From JAZNOQ01 sp045589215 (GTDB lineage: Bacteria > Bacillota > Clostridia > Oscillospirales > CAG-272), in assembly GCA_045589215.1 (NCBI GenBank), contig JAZNOQ010000134.1, positions 1 through 15,740 on the forward strand: 15,740 bases of DNA. The letters run 5' to 3'. Below the pieces are notes generated by a model. That model saw only the letters and a program-made list of their open reading frames with translations. It was not told the origin of the DNA and ran no database searches. The position numbers and the translations under genes are program-made. Position 1 is the stretch's first letter; each line of letters opens with the position of its first letter. Of this stretch, positions 1 through 5,258 are shown piece by piece.

Positions 1-88
1 CATAGCCGCGGTATTCCAGTACGGAGAGTCCCTTGATCATTTTCGGGAGCGCGTCACCGCTCCCCGTATATCCGATAATTCCACACAT
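1..88 (-). CDS. glmS: Glutamine-fructose-6-phosphate aminotransferase, N-terminus (partial, runs off the left edge)
   Basis: GlmS makes glucosamine-6-phosphate from fructose-6-phosphate and glutamine, the first step to UDP-GlcNAc. Only 29 codons are in the window. They begin MCGIIGYTG and end in LEYRGY. This is the start of a class II glutamine amidotransferase domain, whose Cys2 becomes the N-terminal nucleophile after Met removal, and the YRGYD-type motif is diagnostic for GlmS. The ATG at 88-86 has an AAGGA seven bases upstream. That AGGA (99-96) can pair with TCCT (107-104) in a 4-bp hairpin, which might reduce ribosome access; this is inference. The identity is backed by the glmS ribozyme upstream and by glmM and an acetyltransferase earlier in the same transcript. 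Confidence 0.95.
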   Translation of the reverse strand, partial: MCGIIGYTGSGDALPKMIKGLSVLEYRGY

Positions 89-130
89 AAGTGAATCCTT
101 CGGAGGAGCCGCGGAGCGCGATCGCGCAAG

Positions 131-156
131 AAAAAAGACTCCCGTAATCGGAAGCC
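131..156 (-). terminator. Candidate intrinsic terminator 2 in the glmS leader, with a competing hairpin
   Basis: Read on the minus strand, GGCTTCC (156-150) pairs with GGGAGTC (143-137) around a 6-nt loop. The 7-bp stem includes two G-U pairs, and six T follow (136-131). The stem is modest but has terminator form. Its 5' arm is also the 3' arm of a second possible hairpin, GGAGCC (166-161) with GGCTTC (156-151) around GTGG. The two folds exclude each other, as in an attenuator. The antiterminator role is inference. Confidence 0.5.
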
Positions 157-201
157 CCACGGCTCCATCCATTCCCTTTCATCAAAATTTCGGACACGCA
201 C

Positions 202-237
202 AAAAACCGTTCCCGCTTGTGTGTTTTTCGGGAACGG
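202..237 (-). terminator. Intrinsic terminator 1 between the glmS ribozyme and the glmS coding region
   Basis: On the minus strand CCGTTCCCG (237-229) pairs perfectly over 9 bp with CGGGAACGG (215-207) around a 13-nt loop, and TTTTT follows (206-202). It begins 8 nt after the estimated end of the ribozyme and lies 114 nt before the glmS start codon. A terminator here would stop transcription before glmS, so some readthrough or control is expected. No T-run follows the hairpin on the plus strand. Confidence 0.7.
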
Positions 238-245
238 CTGTGCTG

Positions 246-406
246 CCGCAATATGTTCAGAGAATTTCAGGATTTGTTTTGCGGTTGCCCGCATATTTGC
301 CCTGCTTTAACGATGTCTCATTCACCGGAGAAGCACCCGCCGAAGGCTTCGATCACTTCTCTCCTCGTTAACCGCTCGCTTTTGCGTCCCCGAACGGTCT
401 GGCGCT
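246..406 (-). ncRNA. glmS ribozyme (glucosamine-6-phosphate-activated self-cleaving riboswitch)
   Basis: The minus-strand RNA carries the glmS ribozyme core in order. The cleavage motif A|GCGCCAGA puts the scissile bond between 406 and 405. P1 is GACCG (399-395) with CGGTT (374-370). Then come AACGAGGAG, P2 GAGAAG (361-356) with CTTCTC (333-328), and inside it the conserved ATCGAA and TTCGGCGG segments. A CGGT/ACCG P3-like helix (327-324 with 285-282) and a TGAACA segment (259-254) follow. In the known class, glucosamine-6-phosphate is the cofactor for cleavage, and the 5'-OH product is degraded, lowering GlmS. The 3' boundary is estimated, because P3 and a CCGCAA/TTGCGG pairing compete for the same bases. 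Confidence 0.93.
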
Positions 407-450
407 ATCCTTTTTCCCAGGATTTGTAGGAGGATCTTCTGTCTTTTATG

Positions 451-463
451 TTTTGAGGCGCAA
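451..463. repeat. 13-nt element complementary to the glmM leader (partner at 2670-2682)
   Basis: TTTTGAGGCGCAA here is the exact reverse complement of the 13 bases at 2670-2682. In the glm transcript one copy lies in the glmM leader and the other between the acetyltransferase stop codon and the glmS ribozyme, so they could pair across the two genes. Both copies are non-coding. The function is unknown and chance is not excluded. Confidence 0.4.
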
Positions 464-467
464 CGCG

Positions 468-1148
468 TCAGCTCTCTCGCTTCTCTGCGATATCGCCGCG
501 CGATTTGTAAATGCTGTTCCCCGGGACGTATCCGCGCACCGAGGACAGGGGGTAAACGTTCGAATGCGAGCCGATCACCGTTCCGGGATTGAGAACGCTG
601 TTGCAGCCCACCTCGACAAAATCGCCGAGCATCGCACCGAGCTTTTTGCGCCCGGTCTCAAGTCTGTCACCCGCGCAGCTGACCGCAACGGGGGTCTTAT
701 CACTCTTGACGTTCGACGTAACGGCTCCCGCCCCCATATGGGACTTGTAGCCGAGGATCGAGTCTCCCACGTAATTGAAATGCGGTACCTGCACCCCGTC
801 AAACAGAATGCAGTTTTTCAGCTCGACCGAGTTTCCGACCACAGCTCCCGCACCGACGATCGCACTGCCGCGGATGAACGCACCGTGGCGGATCTCCGCG
901 CCGTCCGAGATGATACACGGACCGCCGATGAAGGCAGTCGGCGCGACCTTCGCGGTCTTTGCGACGTAAACGTCATCTCCAAGGCAGTCGTATTCCGCTT
1001 CGGGGAGGGACTTTCCGAGCGTGCGGATAAAATCCTTCAGCCCGTCAAGTGCCTCCCACGGATATTCGAAGCCCGAAAGATACGGGGACGCGAGCGAATG
1101 CTCGGGATAGTGATACAGTGACGTGATTTTCAGTTGCTCGAAAGCCAT
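468..1148 (-). CDS. Left-handed beta-helix acetyltransferase, GlmU C-domain-like (probable glucosamine-1-phosphate N-acetyltransferase)
   Basis: A 226-aa protein of hexapeptide repeats (roughly residues 58-205), with no N-terminal nucleotidyltransferase domain. Residues 123-135 (HFNYVGDSILG) and 138-146 (MGAGAVTSN) match the GlmU acetyltransferase active-site region, whose HLTYLGD segment holds the catalytic His; here that would be His123 with Tyr126. The expected reaction is acetyl transfer from acetyl-CoA to glucosamine-1-phosphate, between GlmM and UDP-GlcNAc formation. The ATG has AAAGGAG six bases upstream and lies 30 nt after glmM. Such proteins are often annotated as UDP-GlcNAc pyrophosphorylase, but no Rossmann-type pyrophosphorylase domain with a GXGTRM-like motif is present. 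A separate uridylyltransferase must exist elsewhere if this lineage lacks bifunctional GlmU. The substrate is inferred from motif and operon. Confidence 0.85.
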   Translation of the reverse strand: MAFEQLKITSLYHYPEHSLASPYLSGFEYPWEALDGLKDFIRTLGKSLPEAEYDCLGDDVYVAKTAKVAPTAFIGGPCIISDGAEIRHGAFIRGSAIVGAGAVVGNSVELKNCILFDGVQVPHFNYVGDSILGYKSHMGAGAVTSNVKSDKTPVAVSCAGDRLETGRKKLGAMLGDFVEVGCNSVLNPGTVIGSHSNVYPLSSVRGYVPGNSIYKSRGDIAEKRES

Positions 1149-1178
1149 ACCGTACTCCTTTCGAAAATTCGGACGGTC

Positions 1179-2546
1179 TTACGCAAGACCCTCTTTGCGG
1201 ATCACCTCGACGATCTCCTCCGCGTACGCATCGCAGATCTCCTTCGTCGGAGCCTCTACCATAACGCGTATCACAGGCTCGGTGCCGCTTTCGCGAAGCA
1301 GAACACGTCCCGTCCTTCCGAGGCGTTCCCCGACCGACGAAACGCTTTCCGCTACTGCGGCATTCTCGCGAACCGCCTTCTTGTCGGCTACGCGGATGTT
1401 CTTCGTTACCTGCGGAAGCATCTTCACAGGATCTGTCAGCTTCGAAAGCGGAAGCTTTGCGCTGATCATCGCTTCCATGATCTTGATCGCGGTCAGAATT
1501 CCGTCGCCCGTCGTTGCGTACTTTGATAATATAATATGCCCCGATTGCTCGCCTCCGATACAGTAACCGTTCTGCTGCATATTTTCATACACGTAGCGGT
1601 CGCCGACCGTGGTCTGCTCGTAACGGATGCCCGCCTCGTCAAGCGCGCGATAAAGTCCGAGATTGGACATGATCGTGGTGACGACGGTATTGTGAACAAG
1701 ACCGGAATTCTTCTTCAGGTGCTGCGACAGCACGTAAAGAATGTGGTCGCCGTTCACAACGCTTCCGTTTTCGTCGACGGCGATACAACGGTCCGCATCT
1801 CCGTCAAACGCAAATCCGACGTCAAGGCTGTTCTCACGAACGTACGCCTGAAGCACCTCGATGTGCGTCGAGCCTGCGTTGTTGTTGATGTTCAGCCCAT
1901 CGGGGCTCGCATTGATCGTGTAGGTCTTTGCACCGAGCGCATCGAACACGCTCTTCGCGATCATCCACGAGCTTCCGTTCGCGCAGTCAAGCCCCACGCG
2001 GAAATTGCGGAAGGAATACCGCGACAGCGAGATCAGGTAACCGATATAACGGTTTCTGCCCGCCGCATAGTCGACGATCTGACCGAGATCCGCTCCCGTT
2101 GCATACGGAATACCCGTCTCGGGGAGCCCGAGCTCGTCGAACTTCCCGTCGAGATACAGCTCAATCTCCTTGATCATCGCGTCGTCGATCTTCTCTCCCT
2201 TGCTGTTGACGAGCTTGATGCCGTTGTCATAAAAGGGATTGTGGCTTGCGGAGATCATAATGCCGCAGTCAAAGTCATCCCCGATGACCGCGTACGACAC
2301 GCTCGGCGTCGTCGTCACGTGCAGCATATAGACATCCGCGCCCGAAGCGGTCAGTCCCGCAACGATCGCGTACTCGAACATATAGCTCGAGCGTCTCGTA
2401 TCCTTTCCGATGACGGCACGCACCTTGTGCCCGTCGTCCTTTGCGTAATACCAACCGAGAAAACGCCCGATCTTATAGGCGTGATCGGAGGTCAGCGTAA
2501 CGCCTGCTTCCCCGCGGAAGCCGTCTGTGCCGAAATATTTTCCCAT
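1179..2546 (-). CDS. glmM: Phosphoglucosamine mutase
   Basis: Converts glucosamine-6-phosphate to glucosamine-1-phosphate in the cytoplasm. The 455-aa length is normal for the family. It opens with GKYFGTDGFRG, as GlmM does. The phosphoserine loop ISASHNP spans 98-104 with catalytic Ser101. The metal loop DGDADR is at 248-253, and the C-terminal phosphate-binding loop RESGTEP at 418-424 marks the glucosamine rather than phosphomannomutase branch. A purine-rich AGGAAAGG precedes the ATG with about 11 nt spacing. It is the first gene of the glm operon, downstream of a consensus promoter and a structured leader, and 30 nt ahead of the acetyltransferase gene. Confidence 0.96.
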   Translation of the reverse strand: MGKYFGTDGFRGEAGVTLTSDHAYKIGRFLGWYYAKDDGHKVRAVIGKDTRRSSYMFEYAIVAGLTASGADVYMLHVTTTPSVSYAVIGDDFDCGIMISASHNPFYDNGIKLVNSKGEKIDDAMIKEIELYLDGKFDELGLPETGIPYATGADLGQIVDYAAGRNRYIGYLISLSRYSFRNFRVGLDCANGSSWMIAKSVFDALGAKTYTINASPDGLNINNNAGSTHIEVLQAYVRENSLDVGFAFDGDADRCIAVDENGSVVNGDHILYVLSQHLKKNSGLVHNTVVTTIMSNLGLYRALDEAGIRYEQTTVGDRYVYENMQQNGYCIGGEQSGHIILSKYATTGDGILTAIKIMEAMISAKLPLSKLTDPVKMLPQVTKNIRVADKKAVRENAAVAESVSSVGERLGRTGRVLLRESGTEPVIRVMVEAPTKEICDAYAEEIVEVIRKEGLA

Positions 2547-2704
2547 ACCTCTGTTGACCTTTCCTTTCCTTCAATCCGTACCGCCGAGATATTGACAGCG
2601 GTACAAATCGGCTCTGTCGCTTGCGGATGATCCTCCGCATCGAAGCGAGAGCCGCCTCTGTTTTCTGTTTTGCGCCTCAAAAAAACAGTGGCAGAAAATA
2701 GCCT
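2547..2704 (-). promoter_or_regulatory. Structured 5' leader of the glm operon
   Basis: About 158 nt between the predicted transcription start and the glmM start codon, with three hairpins and no gene. Hairpin 1: CTGTTTT (2688-2682 on the transcript) with AAAACAG (2671-2665). Hairpin 2 (2653-2610): GGCTC, TCGCT and TGCGGA each pair with TCCGCA, AGCGA and GAGCC, interrupted by a 4-nt and a 2-nt bulge. Hairpin 3: GTACCGC (2604-2598) with GCGGTAC (2584-2578). None is followed by a T-run, so they are not ordinary terminators. I recognise no known riboswitch class. Confidence 0.5.
2670..2682. repeat. 13-nt element complementary to the segment before the glmS ribozyme (partner at 451-463)
   Basis: TTGCGCCTCAAAA is the reverse complement of 451-463. 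It lies mostly in the loop and 3' arm of leader hairpin 1, so the loop of that hairpin displays most of the complementary bases. Confidence 0.4.
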
Positions 2705-2710
2705 ATTATA

Positions 2711-2739
2711 ATTATAACAAAAAAACGCAGGTTTGTCAA
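2711..2739 (-). promoter_or_regulatory. Sigma-A promoter of the glmM operon
   Basis: On the minus strand TTGACA (2739-2734) and TATAAT (2716-2711) are separated by exactly 17 bp, matching the vegetative consensus at all 12 positions. A second, overlapping TATAAT-like run follows. Transcription should begin near 2704. Confidence 0.9.
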
Positions 2740-2819
2740 TCACACTTTCATATTCTCCACAGATTTCTCACGAAAAACACATTTTTTTGAAGAGAATGAG
2801 GACTTTTTTCAAAAACCCC

Positions 2820-2848
2820 TTTACAAAACCGAAAAAATGTAGTATAAT
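2820..2848 (+). promoter_or_regulatory. Sigma-A promoter of the amino acid ABC transporter operon
   Basis: TTTACA (2820-2825) and TATAAT (2843-2848) have a 17-bp spacer. The -35 matches five of six bases and the -10 is perfect. Transcription should begin near 2855, giving a leader of about 45 nt. An AT-rich inverted repeat, TTTTTGAA (2784-2791) and TTCAAAAA (2808-2815), ends just upstream of the -35 and could be an operator or UP-like element; that role is speculative. The promoter is divergent from the glmM promoter, about 80 bp away. Confidence 0.88.
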
Positions 2849-2899
2849 AGCAACGTACACTTTAGCTTATTAAAGCAGTAAAAGAAAGGAATTATTATC

Positions 2900-3721
2900 A
2901 TGAAACGTATTTTCACTCTCATGCTTGCCCTTCTCATCACCCTTTCGTCGGTGCTGATGTTCTCCTCCTGCGGAAAGACCTCCGACTGGGAAGAGATCCA
3001 GGAGCAGGGCTACTTCGTCTGCGGCATCACGGTTTATGCACCTATGAACTATTTTGACGCCGACGGCAACCTCATTGGCTTCGACACCGAATTTGCAAAG
3101 GCAGTTGCAAAAAAGCTCGGCGTAGAGGCAAAGTTCCAGGTCATCGACTGGCCGAACAAGTACGTAGAGCTGAACGGTAACGTCATCGACGTCATTTGGA
3201 ACGGCTTTACATACGGTGAGGAAAAGGACGGCGTTTCACGTACCGAATACGTTGACTTCACCTACTCCTATCTTGAGAACCGTCAATGCCTCATCACGAA
3301 GGCAAGCCGTCTCGAGGAGCTGAGCACCAAGGAATCCCTGAACGGTCTGAAGGGCGTCGCAGAGGGCGGCTCGTCGGGTGAGGCTCTTGCCGTTACGCTC
3401 ACGGGCAAAAACAACGTTACCACCTTCACGTCGCAGGCAGCTGCACTTCTTGAGGTCCGCACGGGCAATGCAGATTTTGCCGTGATCGACTATCAGATGG
3501 CACGCGCTATGGTCGGCACGGGTGACTACGCAGAGCTTTCGATCAACAATGCGGTAGAGCCCGAGTCCGAGGTCTATGCGATCGGTTGCCGTAAGGGCAG
3601 TGATTTCACCGCAAAGATCAACGAGGCGATCAAGGCACTTGCCGAGGACGGAACCCTTGCCGCTCTCGCTGAAAAGTACAATCTCCAGAACGACCTGATT
3701 GAAAACATCGGAAGCAAATAA
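2900..3721 (+). CDS. Amino acid ABC transporter substrate-binding lipoprotein (family 3)
   Basis: A 273-aa receptor that would bind an amino acid outside the membrane and pass it to the permease. Residues 1-23 form a signal peptide (Lys-Arg, hydrophobic core, FSS), and Cys24 is the likely lipidation site, although Phe at -3 is less usual than Leu. The family 3 hallmark LIGFDTEFAKAVAKKLG starts at residue 58, with RTEYVDFTYSY at 114-124 and VIDYQMAR further on. These are typical of receptors for polar amino acids such as glutamine, arginine or cystine, but the exact ligand cannot be read. AAAGGA lies nine bases before the ATG. It is the first gene of a three-gene importer operon, and its stop codon overlaps the permease start by one base. 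Confidence 0.93.
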   Translation: MKRIFTLMLALLITLSSVLMFSSCGKTSDWEEIQEQGYFVCGITVYAPMNYFDADGNLIGFDTEFAKAVAKKLGVEAKFQVIDWPNKYVELNGNVIDVIWNGFTYGEEKDGVSRTEYVDFTYSYLENRQCLITKASRLEELSTKESLNGLKGVAEGGSSGEALAVTLTGKNNVTTFTSQAAALLEVRTGNADFAVIDYQMARAMVGTGDYAELSINNAVEPESEVYAIGCRKGSDFTAKINEAIKALAEDGTLAALAEKYNLQNDLIENIGSK

Positions 3722-4380
3722 TGGATTTTTGGTCAATTACCCTAAAGCTTCTTGAGGGCTTTGGCGTTTCCTGTCTGCTCTTTCTCCTGACGCTCGTGTT
3801 TTCCCTTCCTCTCGGTCTTGTGATCTCCTTCGGCTCAATGTCGAAGTGGAAGCCCCTTTCGTGGCTGTGCAGGACCGTTGTGTGGATCATCCGCGGAACG
3901 CCCTTGATGCTTCAGCTCTTCGTCGTGTTTTACGTCCCGGGAATGCTCTTTGGCATTCAGCTTTTCGGGGGCGAAAACGGACGCTTCACAGCGGCGCTCG
4001 TCGCATTCGTGATCAACTACGCCTGCTACTTCTCCGAGATCTACCGCGGCGGCATCGAAAGCATTCCGCGCGGACAGTATGAGGCAGCGCAGGTGCTCGG
4101 TATGACGGCGAAGGAGACCTTCTTCACGGTCATTCTGATGCAGGTCGTCAAGCGCATCCTCGCTCCGATGAGCAACGAGGTCATCACGCTCGTAAAGGAT
4201 ACCTCCCTTGCCCGCGTGATCGCCGTTGCAGAGGTCTTTCACATCAACGAAATGTCCTTCCTTGCATACGGACTTGTCTGGCCTCTCTTCTACATCGGCG
4301 TATTCTTCCTCATTTTTGTCGGCGCACTCACTCTCCTCTTCCGCTACTGCGAGAAGAAGCTCTCCTATTATAAGGTGTGA
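3721..4380 (+). CDS. Amino acid ABC transporter permease (HisM/GlnP type)
   Basis: A 219-aa inner-membrane subunit with hydrophobic segments at about 12-36, 53-72, 90-108 and 183-207 plus a weaker one near 155-172. The ATPase-contacting EAA loop is clear at 121-140: EAAQVLGMTAKETFFTVILM. It probably acts as a homodimer, since only one permease gene is present. The start overlaps the receptor stop (TAATG), so the two are translationally coupled. The length is typical of the polar amino acid permease family. Confidence 0.94.
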   Translation: MDFWSITLKLLEGFGVSCLLFLLTLVFSLPLGLVISFGSMSKWKPLSWLCRTVVWIIRGTPLMLQLFVVFYVPGMLFGIQLFGGENGRFTAALVAFVINYACYFSEIYRGGIESIPRGQYEAAQVLGMTAKETFFTVILMQVVKRILAPMSNEVITLVKDTSLARVIAVAEVFHINEMSFLAYGLVWPLFYIGVFFLIFVGALTLLFRYCEKKLSYYKV

Positions 4381-4388
4381 GGTGCGAT

Positions 4389-5207
4389 ATGGCTTTTCTT
4401 GAAATCAAAAACCTGAAAAAGAGCTTTGGAAGCACCAAGGTGCTTCACGGCATCGACTTCTCGATGGAGGAGGGCGAGGTCGTCGCGGTTCTCGGCTCGT
4501 CAGGAGGCGGCAAGACCACCTTCCTGCGTTGCCTGAACTTCCTCGAAATGGCAAACGAGGGCACGATCGAGATCGCGGGCGGCTTCTCCTTCGACGCCGC
4601 GAAGGCATACACCCCCGCAGAGATCCGATCAATGCGGCTGAAGCTTGGGCTGGTATTTCAGTCCTTCAACCTTTTCCCGCAGTACACGGCGCTTGAGAAC
4701 GTCTACCTTCCCCTTCAGCTTCGCACGAAGGAAAAGATCCGAGAGACGGTTCCCTTCGGAAGAAAGCGACGCGAGGCGATCGCGGACGGGCTTACAGAAA
4801 ACAAAGCGCGCGCCGAGGCACTTCTCGCAGGTGTCGGACTTTCCGATAAAATGAACAACTACCCCTGGCAGCTTTCGGGCGGTCAGCAGCAGCGCGTTGC
4901 GATCGCGCGCGCACTCGCACAAGAGCCCGCGATCCTCTGCTTTGACGAACCGACGAGCGCACTCGACCCCGAGCTGACGGGTGAGGTGCTTCGCGTGATC
5001 CGCGAGCTGAAGGATCAGGGACGCACAATGCTCGTCGTCACACACGAAATGGAATTCGCAAAGAATGTCGCCGACCGCATCATCTTCTTCGCAGACGGAC
5101 TGATCGAGGAGGATGCCTCCCCCGAGGAATTCTTCACGAACCCGAAGTCCCCGAAGGCACAGGCTTTCCTGAGTCACGCGAGGAACAGTGACGCGACCGA
5201 AGCGTAA
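4389..5207 (+). CDS. Amino acid ABC transporter ATP-binding protein (GlnQ type)
   Basis: A 272-aa ATPase that powers the importer. Walker A is GSSGGGKTT (36-44), the Q-loop Gln91 lies in VFQSFNLFPQ, the signature LSGGQQQR is at 162-169, Walker B ILCFDEPTSALD starts at 182, and the H-loop His219 is in VTHEM. I chose the ATG at 4389, with AGGT five bases upstream, over the in-frame GTG at 4377 that overlaps the permease stop. A basic stretch at about residues 112-140 (RTKEKIRETVPFGRKRR) makes the helical subdomain roughly 20 residues longer than in common GlnQ proteins. A strong terminator starts 7 bp after the stop codon. Confidence 0.95.
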   Translation: MAFLEIKNLKKSFGSTKVLHGIDFSMEEGEVVAVLGSSGGGKTTFLRCLNFLEMANEGTIEIAGGFSFDAAKAYTPAEIRSMRLKLGLVFQSFNLFPQYTALENVYLPLQLRTKEKIRETVPFGRKRREAIADGLTENKARAEALLAGVGLSDKMNNYPWQLSGGQQQRVAIARALAQEPAILCFDEPTSALDPELTGEVLRVIRELKDQGRTMLVVTHEMEFAKNVADRIIFFADGLIEEDASPEEFFTNPKSPKAQAFLSHARNSDATEA

Positions 5208-5213
5208 CACACA

Positions 5214-5246
5214 AAAAATGGCTGAGCCGTTGGCTCAGCCATTTTT
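5214..5246. terminator. Bidirectional intrinsic terminator between the ABC operon and pepD
   Basis: A perfect 15-bp inverted repeat: arms at 5214-5228 and 5232-5246 around a GTT loop, with a core GGCTGAGCC/GGCTCAGCC. The arms begin with AAAAA and end with TTTTT, so the transcript from either side ends in a hairpin and a U-run. It serves the ABC operon (stop at 5207) and the converging pepD (stop at 5259). Confidence 0.95.
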
Positions 5247-5258
5247 ATATTTAAGTAT

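Noticed and set aside
37..294. Short minus-strand frames across the glmS leader, as possible leader peptides
   Set aside because: They overlap the ribozyme and hairpins, have no ribosome binding site and run past the glmS start in another frame. Structure explains the region better.
407..467. Separate promoter for the ribozyme-glmS transcript
   Set aside because: TACAAAT (426-420) and a few other weak boxes exist, but no -35/-10 pair of quality comparable to the other promoters here. Co-transcription with glmM is simpler.
1536..2630. Long plus-strand open frames opposite glmM, the acetyltransferase, pepD and mreB
   Set aside because: They mirror well-supported genes, have no recognisable domains and no convincing ribosome binding sites.
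2849..2899. Possible riboswitch or T-box before the amino acid transporter genes
   Set aside because: The leader is only about 45 nt, with one weak CTTTA/TAAAG hairpin, too short for a T-box or known amino acid riboswitch.
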